The notes beneath the pieces were generated by a model. That model searched no databases. It saw nothing but the letters and a program-made list of their open reading frames with translations, and was not told where the DNA came from. 33,754 bases of DNA from positions 1-33,754 of the forward strand of contig JAJQAT010000029.1 of the NCBI GenBank assembly GCA_021203665.1. The letters are read 5' to 3'. Position numbers and translations under genes: made by a program. Of this stretch, positions 23,671 to 31,221 are shown in pieces; the first letter of the stretch is position 1, and every line of letters begins with the position of its first letter. This DNA is from Bacillota bacterium. GTDB taxonomy: Bacteria; Bacillota; Clostridia; UBA1381.

Positions 23671-24799
23671 ACGATTTCTCCTTCAGAGCCGTTACAAACT
23701 CATAAAATCTTGCATAGTCGTTTTCCGCTTTTAAATCATATATTTTATGGCGAAATTTGTATTTTTCGCCGTTGTTTTCAATTTTATTTTCCGCGTATTC
23801 AAAAAGAGGCTCATTTTCGGTGAATAATTTCCATACGCGAAATTCGTCTGTATATTTTTTTAAAATATTTTGTGCCTTTTTAATTTCCTTTTGCTTTATT
23901 TTGTTGTTGCCGTCGGCGATTTCAAGCAAATCGTCTATGTTTTTGTATATTGTGCTTTCGTTTTGCGCCACCTCAATGTCGCGCGGCACCGCAAGGTCGA
24001 TAAAAACCCTTGTTTTACACGTTTTTATAGCGGAGGCTATCTTATCCCTTTCAAGAGTAAGGTGAGGACTTGAGGTCGCGCTTATAACCGCGTCGTATAT
24101 ATCGAGATTATCGTATCTTTTTTCGTATTCCACGCTCACCGCGCCGTTATTATCACTCGCCCCGCCGCCCCGCGTGCGCGCTGTCGCGTATATATTCACG
24201 TTTCCGAGGGACAGTAAATCCTTTAAAACTATCGAGCCTGTTTTTCCGGACGCGCCTATTATAAGAATATTTTTATTGTTTAGTGTCCCCAAAATATTGC
24301 GGCAAAGCTTTATGGAAATGGTTGCCGCCGAAAGGGGTGTTTTTGAAAGGAGCGTTTCCGTTTTTACTTTTTTCGCGCCCGTAACCGCAAGGCGGAACAG
24401 CGTGTTTAAATACTTGCCGCAGCATAAATTCGCGCTTGAAAAGCCGCGCGCGTCCTTTACCTGCCCTAAAATCTGATCCTCGCCCAAAATCATGGATTTA
24501 AGTCCCGCCGCCGTGAGCATAAGATGCTCGCAGCATAGGTCATTTTCGTAAACGGTTATATAATCCGCCACAAAGCCGCCGACAAGGGACACTAAATAAT
24601 TAAGAAACGTCTTTTTGCAATCCCCGCCCGCCAAATAAAATTCACATCGGTTGCAGGTGGATAAAATCACACATTCGTCCGCGATATTCTGTTTTATATA
24701 CTTTAGAATTTCAGCCTGTTTTTTCTTTGTAAACGATACCCTTTCACGCACGCTTATCGGCGCTTTTTCGTGGCTGATGCTGACGCAAAGCAGCTGCAT
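23660..24799 (-). CDS. hemA: glutamyl-tRNA reductase
   Basis: HemA reduces glutamyl-tRNA to glutamate-1-semialdehyde with NADPH, the first step of the C5 route. The 379-residue protein is slightly shorter than average. It has the catalytic cysteine in ILSTCNRCEFYL (about residues 47-58), the conserved GLKSMILGEDQILGQVKDA (about 92-110), the NADPH-binding ILIIGASGKTGSIVLKDLL, and a C-terminal coiled helical segment. The ATG immediately follows the cobI stop codon (TAAATG). It contains two 11-mer copies (24279-24289 and 24586-24596). Heme feedback on HemA occurs in some bacteria but cannot be judged here; the gene sits behind the B12 riboswitch. Confidence 0.96.
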   Translation of the reverse strand: MQLLCVSISHEKAPISVRERVSFTKKKQAEILKYIKQNIADECVILSTCNRCEFYLAGGDCKKTFLNYLVSLVGGFVADYITVYENDLCCEHLMLTAAGLKSMILGEDQILGQVKDARGFSSANLCCGKYLNTLFRLAVTGAKKVKTETLLSKTPLSAATISIKLCRNILGTLNNKNILIIGASGKTGSIVLKDLLSLGNVNIYATARTRGGGASDNNGAVSVEYEKRYDNLDIYDAVISATSSPHLTLERDKIASAIKTCKTRVFIDLAVPRDIEVAQNESTIYKNIDDLLEIADGNNKIKQKEIKKAQNILKKYTDEFRVWKLFTENEPLFEYAENKIENNGEKYKFRHKIYDLKAENDYARFYEFVTALKEKSYEY

Positions 24800-25492
24800 T
24801 TAAAATCCCTTCTTTTTAATAATGACGGTTGTGAAATATCCGTAGGACTTTCCCTCCCGCAGCGGTTCAATCAATTCGTTCTCCATCCCGACGCGCGAGG
24901 AAACTATCGCGTTGCTTTCCATACCGCGGCGCTTTAACGCCTCATAAATCCCGTCGGTATCCGCGCCCGCCTTCATAATTATAACCGTGTCGAAATCGGC
25001 GGTATATTTTTCAAGGTCGGCGCCCTTTGCCGACGGAATAATCGCAACGGACTCGCCGCCCTCGCAAAGGCTTATCCGAGCCTTATCCGCCGCGGCGCAG
25101 AAAGAGGTTATGCCCGGAATTATTTCAATTTCAAAGCCGGCGTTTTTGACCGCGCCGTGTACGTATGAGCAGGTGCTGTAAATCGAAACATCGCCCAATG
25201 TAATCATAGCGACGTTTTTTCCCGCTTTCAGCGCGGCAATAATTCTTTCCGCCGATTTTTCCCGTGATAATTCGCGCTCCTTCGCGTCGGAGGACATGGA
25301 AAATTCAAGCTCAAGCAGCTCTTTTTTGCTTGTGTCGAACTCTTTGCTTATAATATTAAGCGCGGTGGATTTATTGCCGCTTTTTTTTGACGGAACCGCG
25401 ATTATATCCGATTTTTCCAAGGCGCGCAGTGCGCCGAGCGTTATATATGAGCCGTCGCCCGCGCCGACTCCGACGGAATAGAATTTTGCCAT
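24800..25492 (-). CDS. cbiL: precorrin-2/cobalt-factor-2 C20-methyltransferase
   Basis: CbiL/CobI transfers a methyl group from SAM to C20 of the corrin precursor. The 230-residue protein belongs to the tetrapyrrole methylase superfamily: FYSVGVGAGDGSYITLGALRAL at the start, VAMITLGDVSIYSTCSYV in the middle, and EIEIIPGITSFCAAA. These match the C20-methyltransferase group better than SUMT. With CbiK present the early-cobalt route is likely, so the name cbiL is preferred over cobI. It starts two bases after the cbiO stop codon and is followed directly by hemA. No copy of the 11-mer lies in it. Confidence 0.93.
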   Translation of the reverse strand: MAKFYSVGVGAGDGSYITLGALRALEKSDIIAVPSKKSGNKSTALNIISKEFDTSKKELLELEFSMSSDAKERELSREKSAERIIAALKAGKNVAMITLGDVSIYSTCSYVHGAVKNAGFEIEIIPGITSFCAAADKARISLCEGGESVAIIPSAKGADLEKYTADFDTVIIMKAGADTDGIYEALKRRGMESNAIVSSRVGMENELIEPLREGKSYGYFTTVIIKKKGF

Positions 25493-25494
25493 AA

Positions 25495-26337
25495 TTATTT
25501 GCTCCTGATAAGATTTAATATTTCCTCTCTCGCGCCGCCGATGGTGGCTTTTGAGAAGTCTGTTTCAAGGTTGTCGCATTTATTGAGAATTTCAAGCAAA
25601 TGCGAAATTCTCGGAAGTCTTAAATTATGCTCGCGCAGTATATCGGGATTTTTAAAAACCTCCGATGATGTGCCGCGGGTAAGCAGTCTGCCGCGGTCAA
25701 GCACGTAAATATAATCCGAATAAATCGGAACGACATCTATGTCGTGGGTGGACATTATGATGGTTGTCCCCTCGTTTTGGCAGATGTCCTTTAACAGGTG
25801 CATAAGCGAGCTTACGCCCATCGGGTCAAGACCGGCGGTCGGCTCGTCCAAAATGATAACCTCCGGTTTCATCACGAGTATTCCGGCGATTGCCGCGCGT
25901 TTTTTCTGACCGAAGCTCAAGGCGTGGGTGGGATTGTCCTTCAGGTGGGCGATGCCCGTGCGCTCGAGCGCGTCGTTCACGCGCCTCATCACCTCGTCCT
26001 CCGGAAGCTTCATATTCATCGCGCCGAAGGACACGTCCTGAAATACCGACGCGGAAAAAAGCTGGTCGTCGGGGTCCTGAAAAACTATGCCGACGCTGCG
26101 GCGCAGATTTTTAATTTCCGACCTTGTGTATTTTATGCTTTCGCCCATAAATTTTACCGTTCCCGATTCCGGCTTTAAAATGCCGTTCAAATTCAGAAAC
26201 AGAGTGGATTTGCCCGCGCCGTTCGCTCCGAGGATTGTTGTTATCCTCCCCTTTTCAAAGCCGATGCTTACATCGGATAACGCGTAGCTGCCGTCGTCGT
26301 ATTTATAATAAAGGCTTTCGGTTTCTATTATGTTCAT
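25495..26337 (-). CDS. cbiO: cobalt ECF transporter ATPase CbiO
   Basis: CbiO is the ATP-hydrolysing subunit of the CbiMNQO energy-coupling-factor cobalt importer. The 280-residue protein has Walker A GANGAGKSTLF (about residues 37-47), a Q-loop in IVFQDPDDQLFSASVFQDVSFG, the ABC signature LSFGQKKRAAIAGIL (about 141-155), Walker B VIILDEPTAGLDP and the switch histidine in MSTHDIDVV. The start codon directly follows the cbiQ stop (TAAATG). Cobalt rather than nickel or a vitamin is inferred from cbiM/cbiN and the riboswitch. Confidence 0.96.
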   Translation of the reverse strand: MNIIETESLYYKYDDGSYALSDVSIGFEKGRITTILGANGAGKSTLFLNLNGILKPESGTVKFMGESIKYTRSEIKNLRRSVGIVFQDPDDQLFSASVFQDVSFGAMNMKLPEDEVMRRVNDALERTGIAHLKDNPTHALSFGQKKRAAIAGILVMKPEVIILDEPTAGLDPMGVSSLMHLLKDICQNEGTTIIMSTHDIDVVPIYSDYIYVLDRGRLLTRGTSSEVFKNPDILREHNLRLPRISHLLEILNKCDNLETDFSKATIGGAREEILNLIRSK

Positions 26338-27117
26338 TTATATCCCCGCCCTTCCGCAAAGGATTGCCGCCGCCAAAGCCGCCGCGGTAAAAACAACCGC
26401 GAAAATTATAAACGGCGCGCAGTGATTTCTTTTCGGCATAATCACGTTAATATTGCCGTCATACCCGCGCGATTCCATCGCGGTGTACGTCTTCTCCGCC
26501 TGACGGAACGAGCGTATAAACAGATTTGACGCAAGACAGCTTGTCGAGCGGTAGCTTGTTTTGAGCGTGTCATAGCCGAGCCGCGCGTCCTGAGCCGTGC
26601 GTATCCGGCTTGAAACGTCAAACAGCACAAAAATATATCTGTAAATAAGCTCAGCCGTTTCTATTATAAAATTCGGAATAATACTTTTCCTCAGCAGAGT
26701 AAATAAATCTATCATCGGAGTGGTAAGCGACAGAAAGTACATACAGCTTACCGCGCCGAAGCATTTAAGCATTGTGCGAAGCGCCAATATAAGCCCGTCT
26801 CTGCCGATGCCGAAATACACGCCGCCGATGCGAAAGGAGGCTGTCATAGCGCCGTCCGACCTTCCTATGGAAATCGCGATTGCCGCCGCTCCCATGATTA
26901 CGAAGGCTATCGGAACCGTCATAAGGTGAAGGACGTTTTTCGTCGGTGTTTTTCCTATACATATAATGAGAAACAGCATGGTAAGCGCCGTCAGGACGCT
27001 TACCGTGAAGCTGTTTGCGGCAATGCAGATAAAAAGCATCGCCATTGAAAATAAAAGCTTTTCAATAGGCGCGATATTTCTCAGCCTTGAATTATACGCC
27101 AATTTATCTATAATCAT
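26338..27117 (-). CDS. cbiQ: cobalt ECF transporter transmembrane protein CbiQ
   Basis: CbiQ is the transmembrane T component that connects the CbiO ATPase with the CbiM/CbiN substrate-capture module. The 259-residue protein has about five to six hydrophobic segments, plus the coupling-helix motifs AQDARLGYD and TAMESRGYDG (ARG-type signatures of T components). The ATG at 27117 overlaps the cbiN stop codon by four bases (ATGA), so the 42-codon upstream extension, which lies over cbiN, is not used. Confidence 0.95.
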   Translation of the reverse strand: MIIDKLAYNSRLRNIAPIEKLLFSMAMLFICIAANSFTVSVLTALTMLFLIICIGKTPTKNVLHLMTVPIAFVIMGAAAIAISIGRSDGAMTASFRIGGVYFGIGRDGLILALRTMLKCFGAVSCMYFLSLTTPMIDLFTLLRKSIIPNFIIETAELIYRYIFVLFDVSSRIRTAQDARLGYDTLKTSYRSTSCLASNLFIRSFRQAEKTYTAMESRGYDGNINVIMPKRNHCAPFIIFAVVFTAAALAAAILCGRAGI

Positions 27118-27407
27118 TGCTCCGTATTTTCCTTGTTCTTTTTGGAGGTTACTCTGCCGAGCGCAAAGCCGACTATTCCCGCGCCTATCGCCGCCTGCAC
27201 GCAGAAGAGCAGAGACTCTATTTCGCCTGAGGGCGGCTCCCACAGTGATTCAAACCACGGCTCATAGCTGCTGTCGATTTCGCTTATCGCGCTTGCCGCC
27301 TCATCGTCCGAGCCGCCGAATTCGCTGCCGCTCATAAACAGGAGCGGAACCGCTATAATCAGCACAAGCACAACCGCCAATATTGTATTTTTAACCCAAA
27401 GCTTCAT
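27114..27407 (-). CDS. cbiN: cobalt transport protein CbiN
   Basis: CbiN is a small accessory membrane protein needed for cobalt loading of CbiM. The 97-residue protein has two transmembrane helices (about 8-26 and 65-82) joined by an acidic extracytoplasmic loop (GSEFGGSDDEAASAISEI) and the family-typical YEPWFESLWEPPSGEIESLLF. The order cbiM-N-Q-O is the classical arrangement. It starts four bases after cbiM and overlaps cbiQ by four. Confidence 0.95.
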   Translation of the reverse strand: MKLWVKNTILAVVLVLIIAVPLLFMSGSEFGGSDDEAASAISEIDSSYEPWFESLWEPPSGEIESLLFCVQAAIGAGIVGFALGRVTSKKNKENTEQ

Positions 27408-27411
27408 AATC

Positions 27412-28155
27412 TCACGCCTCCTTTATAACGCCGAGAGCAGTAAGCTCCCTTTTGCAGTTCTTTTCAAGCACATTGAATATCATAACCGACAGAATACCCT
27501 CCGCTATCGCGATGGGAAGCTGCGTTGTCGCGAAAATACCCATAAACTTTACAAGCGACGCGAAGAAGCTCTGATCCGGAAACGCGAGAGCAAGCTGAGC
27601 CGAGGTTACGCAGTATGTAAACAAGTCCCCGATTGTCGCCGCGAGGAATACCGCAAGTCCTTTGGGCGCTTTCAGCTTTTGACAGAGCTTAAAGATTCCG
27701 AAGGACACAAAGGGTCCCGCTATTGCCATTGAAAATGTGTTCGCACCGAGAGTTGTAAGTCCGCCGTGCGCGAGCAAAAGCGCCTGAAACAGCAGCACGA
27801 TTATGCCGAGTATCGACATAACGGACGGACCGAACAATATCGCGCCGAGACCCGTGCCCGTGGGGTGCGAGCAGCTTCCCGTAACCGACGGGATTTTAAG
27901 CGACGAAAGTATAAATACAAATGCTCCCGCGAGGGCAAGAAGTATTTTCACCTTGTTATCCTTTTTAAACTGCTTCTGCATGCTTATTCCGCCCGCGATA
28001 AGGAACGGAACGCACAGAACGCCCCAAAAGATACAGTAACCGGCGGGAAGATAACCCTCCATAATGTGCATTGCGAATGCGTTTGTCATAGGAATGACCA
28101 GCAGCAGCGTCAGCGCCGCCACCAACAGCTTTGTTTTCCTGTTTGCTAAAGACAT
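27412..28155 (-). CDS. cbiM: cobalt ECF transporter substrate-capture protein CbiM
   Basis: CbiM binds cobalt through the very N-terminus of the mature protein. The 247 residues begin with a signal peptide (LLVAALTLLLVIPMTNAFA) followed by MHIMEGYLPAGYC, in which the His and Met next to the cleavage site coordinate the metal. About six further membrane helices follow, including GSCSHPTGTGLGAILFGP, another signature. The start at 28155 has AAGGAGAG seven bases upstream; an earlier in-frame start lacks a ribosome binding site. It is the first gene of the operon behind the B12 riboswitch. Confidence 0.96.
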   Translation of the reverse strand: MSLANRKTKLLVAALTLLLVIPMTNAFAMHIMEGYLPAGYCIFWGVLCVPFLIAGGISMQKQFKKDNKVKILLALAGAFVFILSSLKIPSVTGSCSHPTGTGLGAILFGPSVMSILGIIVLLFQALLLAHGGLTTLGANTFSMAIAGPFVSFGIFKLCQKLKAPKGLAVFLAATIGDLFTYCVTSAQLALAFPDQSFFASLVKFMGIFATTQLPIAIAEGILSVMIFNVLEKNCKRELTALGVIKEA

Positions 28156-28259
28156 AAATTTTCTCTCCTTTTTATGTAATATATGTTTTAGCACACAAGT
28201 GACTTGAAGATAGTTATGAAACTTTAAGGCAGGCGGAAAACTTGTGGTTTTTACATACC

Positions 28260-28298
28260 AAAAAAAGCCGTAAGGATTTTGATGTTATCCTATGGCTT
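28260..28298 (-). terminator. riboswitch-controlled intrinsic terminator
   Basis: On the minus strand AAGCC-AGGAT pairs with ATCCT-GGCTT around a central loop and is followed by seven T. It sits between the cobalamin aptamer and cbiM, as expected for the expression platform that ends transcription when cobalamin is bound. Confidence 0.85.
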
Positions 28299-28306
28299 AA
28301 AATCTT

Positions 28307-28440
28307 GATGATTTTGCCATTGTCCCATCGCTCGTAGGCACAAATGTGCTCGATTTCGGCAGGCGATCCGACTGTAACGGCAGCGTGACTGCGGAGGATT
28401 TTCGCCTCGCTTCTCCTTTTAAAAATGCGGCAGGGCATTT
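28307..28440 (-). ncRNA. cobalamin (AdoCbl) riboswitch
   Basis: On the minus strand the sequence has the conserved blocks of a cobalamin aptamer. These are an entry segment ending in AAGGAGAAGCGAGGCGAAA (28395-28415 region), the ATCCTCCGCAGTCACGC core with a following ACAGTC block, and the B12-box GATCGCCTGCCG (28357-28368). A terminator follows at 28260-28298, which makes it an off-switch: cobalamin lowers expression of the downstream cbiMNQO-cbiL-hem operon. The edges are approximate. Confidence 0.85.
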
Positions 28441-28472
28441 ACCGAAAAAGGATATTATTGAATATCGAATTA

Positions 28473-28501
28473 ATTTTACCACTAAATACGATAAAAAGCA
28501 A
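28473..28501 (-). promoter_or_regulatory. promoter of the cobalamin/tetrapyrrole operon
   Basis: On the minus strand TTGCTT (28496-28501), a 17-base spacer and TAAAAT (28473-28478) lie just upstream of the riboswitch. The -35 matches only TTG and one more base, so confidence is moderate. Confidence 0.55.
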
Positions 28502-28506
28502 GAGAA

Positions 28507-28536
28507 TTGACAAAGTATTGCTTTAAGTGGTATAAT
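28507..28536 (+). promoter_or_regulatory. promoter of hemL
   Basis: TTGACA (28507-28512) and TATAAT (28531-28536) are both perfect consensus, with an 18-base spacer. It is divergent from and nearly back-to-back with the promoter of the riboswitch operon. Confidence 0.85.
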
Positions 28537-28575
28537 TTTTTTGATGTAATTGTATTTAACGGGAGAGAAAAAATT

Positions 28576-29862
28576 ATGAAAACGGACAAAAGTAAAGCCG
28601 CCTTTGCCGAGGCGAAAAAATATATACCCGGCGGAGTAAACTCGCCGGTCAGAGCGTTTGCCAATGTCGGCGCGAATCCGCTGTTTATCGACAGAGCCAA
28701 GGGAAGTAAAATATACGATATAGACGGAAACGAATATATCGATTATGTAGGCTCGTGGGGACCTATGCTTCTCGGTCACGGCAACGAGCGCGTGAGGGCG
28801 GCGGTGAAGGCCGCCGCGGATAAAGGAATGTCGTTCGGCGCGCCGTGCCTTGCGGAAACGGAGCTGGCAAAAAGAATATGCACTACGGTCCCGTGCGTTG
28901 ACGAGGTGCGAATGGTAAATTCGGGCACGGAGGCGACAATGTCGGCACTGCGCCTTGCCAGAGGATACACCGGCAGAAATATCATAGTAAAATTCGAGGG
29001 CTGTTATCACGGACACAGCGACTCGCTCTTGATTAAAGCCGGCAGCGGCGCTGCCACATTCGGTGCCGCGTCATCGGCGGGAGTGCCGGAGGATTTTGCG
29101 AAATACACGCTTGTGCTGCCGTATAACGATACAAAGGCGGCTGAGGCATCTTTTGAGAAAATGGGCGGCGAAATAGCCGCGGTTATCGTTGAGCCGGTCG
29201 CGGGCAATATGGGCGTTGTGCCGCCGAAAGAGGGATTTTTGGTGAAATTGCGCTCTCTTACCGAGGAATACGGCAGCGTGTTCATAATGGACGAGGTAAT
29301 GACGGGGTTCAGGCTGTCTCTTTCGGGAGCGTCCGGCAGATTCGGCGTGGACGCGGATATAATTACCTTCGGAAAAATTATAGGCGGCGGTATGCCCGTG
29401 GGCGCCTACGGCGGAAGACGGGATATAATGGAATTTGTTTCGCCGTCGGGACCGGTTTATCAGGCGGGAACGCTGTCTGGCAATCCGCTCGCCATGGCGG
29501 CGGGCAACGCGCAGCTTGAATATCTGCGTACTCACGCATATATATATGAAGAAATCGAAAAAAAGGGAGAATATCTCGAAAGGGAATTTACCGCCGCCGC
29601 GAAAAGAAACGGAGTCGCGGCGAGGGTAAACAGAGTAGGCTCGATGATGAGCGTGTTTTTCGCGGACGCGGAGGTAACGGATTTTAAAACGGCGAGCCAA
29701 TCGGACACGGAGCGGTTTAAGAAATATTTCAACGAGATGCTGAAAAGAGGAATATATCTCGCGCCGTCACAGTTTGAGTCCGTGTTCCTGAGCGGCGCTC
29801 ATTCCGACGACGATTTGGAAAAAACGGTAAAGGCGTTTGGCGAGGTTATGGAAATATTGTGA
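28576..29862 (+). CDS. hemL: glutamate-1-semialdehyde 2,1-aminomutase
   Basis: HemL moves the amino group of glutamate-1-semialdehyde to give 5-aminolevulinate, acting right after HemA. This 428-residue PLP enzyme of aminotransferase class III has the start KSKAAFAEAKKYIPGGVNSPVRAF, VNSGTEATMSALRLARGYTGR (about residues 116-136), FDEVM-type IMDEVMTGFR, and the PLP-lysine in TFGKIIGGGMPVGAYGG (Lys about 266). The ATG at 28576 has GGGAGAG upstream; in-frame starts further upstream lie over the promoter. It is transcribed divergently from the other tetrapyrrole genes and is not behind the riboswitch. It overlaps the next gene by one base. Confidence 0.97.
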   Translation: MKTDKSKAAFAEAKKYIPGGVNSPVRAFANVGANPLFIDRAKGSKIYDIDGNEYIDYVGSWGPMLLGHGNERVRAAVKAAADKGMSFGAPCLAETELAKRICTTVPCVDEVRMVNSGTEATMSALRLARGYTGRNIIVKFEGCYHGHSDSLLIKAGSGAATFGAASSAGVPEDFAKYTLVLPYNDTKAAEASFEKMGGEIAAVIVEPVAGNMGVVPPKEGFLVKLRSLTEEYGSVFIMDEVMTGFRLSLSGASGRFGVDADIITFGKIIGGGMPVGAYGGRRDIMEFVSPSGPVYQAGTLSGNPLAMAAGNAQLEYLRTHAYIYEEIEKKGEYLEREFTAAAKRNGVAARVNRVGSMMSVFFADAEVTDFKTASQSDTERFKKYFNEMLKRGIYLAPSQFESVFLSGAHSDDDLEKTVKAFGEVMEIL

Positions 29863-30776
29863 TGAATTATTATAAAAAATGCGTTTTGTGTCCGAGGAAA
29901 TGCGGCGTTGACAGGAGCACAGCCGCGGGGTACTGCGGAATGAGCGACAAGCTGTACGCCGCGCGAGCGTCGCTGCATATGTGGGAGGAGCCGTGTATAT
30001 CGGGCGGGAGCGGCAGCGGAACGGTGTTTTTTACCGGCTGCGGCTTGGGCTGCGTATACTGCCAAAACGGAGAGATTGCAAAGGGACGAATAGGCTTTGA
30101 AATAACGGCGGACAGATTGGCTGAAATTTTCCTCGAGCAGCAGGAAAGAGGCGCGAATAATATAAATCTTGTCACGCCCACCCATTATGTGCCGCATATA
30201 ATCGAGGCTTTGGACAAGGCAAGGGGACTTAACATTCCGATTTTATATAACTGCGGCGGATATGAAAGCGTGGAAACGCTGAAAATGCTTGACGGCTATA
30301 TCGATATTTATATGCCGGATTTTAAATATATTGCCGGCGCCGCCGCAAAGCGGTATTCAAACGCGGCGGATTATCCCGAAACGGCAATGGCGGCTTTGGC
30401 GGAGATGGTGCGCCAGACGGGCAAATGCGTTTTCGGCGCGGACGGAATCATGAGGAGCGGAACGCTTGTGCGGCATCTTGTACTGCCGTCGCATATTGAA
30501 AATTCAAAAAAAGCTGTGGAATACCTGTATAAAACCTACGGCAATGATATTTATATGAGCATAATGAGCCAATACACGCCCATGGAGCGCGTAAAGGCTT
30601 ATCCGGAAATAAACCGCCGCGTCACGCGGGAGGAATATGACGAGGTAATAGATTTTGCCGCCGATATAGGCGTGGAGAACGCCTTTGTGCAGGAGGGCGG
30701 CGCCGCGGAGGAGAGCTTTATACCGATATTTGACGGAGAGGGAATTTTAGTTATGGACAAACCTGTCGAAAAATGA
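29862..30776 (+). CDS. radical SAM protein, PflA-like (COG1313)
   Basis: The 304-residue protein has the 4Fe-4S motif TGCGLGCVYCQN (CX3CX2C) that binds SAM in radical SAM enzymes. It also has an upstream cysteine pair in CVLCPRKCGVDR and a glycine-rich SGGSGSGTVFF before it. These features fit the COG1313 group related to pyruvate formate-lyase activating enzyme; the substrate of this group is not known to me. It begins at the ATG overlapping the hemL stop (TGATG). A GTG one codon earlier is possible. Co-transcription with hemL suggests nothing specific about function. Confidence 0.85.
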   Translation: MNYYKKCVLCPRKCGVDRSTAAGYCGMSDKLYAARASLHMWEEPCISGGSGSGTVFFTGCGLGCVYCQNGEIAKGRIGFEITADRLAEIFLEQQERGANNINLVTPTHYVPHIIEALDKARGLNIPILYNCGGYESVETLKMLDGYIDIYMPDFKYIAGAAAKRYSNAADYPETAMAALAEMVRQTGKCVFGADGIMRSGTLVRHLVLPSHIENSKKAVEYLYKTYGNDIYMSIMSQYTPMERVKAYPEINRRVTREEYDEVIDFAADIGVENAFVQEGGAAEESFIPIFDGEGILVMDKPVEK

Positions 30777-30824
30777 TACAATATAATATATTTTATAAGT
30801 ATGTTTAATTTGGGGGCGATTTTG

Positions 30825-31190
30825 ATGCAGGAAAATATGTATGTTACAATAACGGGCTTCTCGCATTACTACGGCAAAAAGCCGTTTAGCATAGGAAATT
30901 TGCTTGTCTGCGAAAAGGATCCCTCAAACAAGTACGATTCCGAGGCGATTATCGCGCGTCTGCCCATCATCGGACAGGTGGGATTTATTTCAAATTCCCC
31001 GTACACAATGGCGGGCGGCACAACGAGCGCTGGACGAATTTACGACAAGGTAGAGGATAAGTTTTACGTTCGGGTTATGTTCACAACACAGAGCAAGGTA
31101 ATATGCAGGGTCGAAAGCGGCTCCGACGGCGAGCTTGAAAAGGAAATACAAGCTCAGCTTGCGGGCGGCGGCGACTGGCTGCAAAAATAA
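30825..31190 (+). CDS. HIRAN-domain-like small protein
   Basis: The 121-residue protein has VTITGFSHYYGKKPF near residues 6-20, NKYDSEAIIARLPIIGQVGFISNS around 38-61 and a following beta-rich part. The NxYDxxAIxV...xGYIp pattern is that of HIRAN domains, which bind DNA ends or stalled-fork structures; several bacterial copies stand alone. An ATG at 30801 is in frame, but GGGGG lies eight bases before the ATG at 30825. Neither a helicase nor a nuclease gene adjoins it, so the role is open. The next gene starts 31 bases later. Confidence 0.6.
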   Translation: MQENMYVTITGFSHYYGKKPFSIGNLLVCEKDPSNKYDSEAIIARLPIIGQVGFISNSPYTMAGGTTSAGRIYDKVEDKFYVRVMFTTQSKVICRVESGSDGELEKEIQAQLAGGGDWLQK

Positions 31191-31221
31191 TCCGTCCCAT
31201 TATATTTTTGAGGTGAATCAC

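Noticed and set aside
28297..29016. 239-codon minus-strand open frame across the riboswitch
   Set aside because: It covers hemL in antisense and the cobalamin aptamer, both well supported; composition is not protein-like.
29862..30776. Radical SAM protein as a heme-related enzyme (for example HemN or heme d1-type)
   Set aside because: Its CX3CX2C motif and N-terminal cysteines fit the PflA-like COG1313 group; HemN-specific sequence blocks are missing, so linkage to hemL is taken as only positional.
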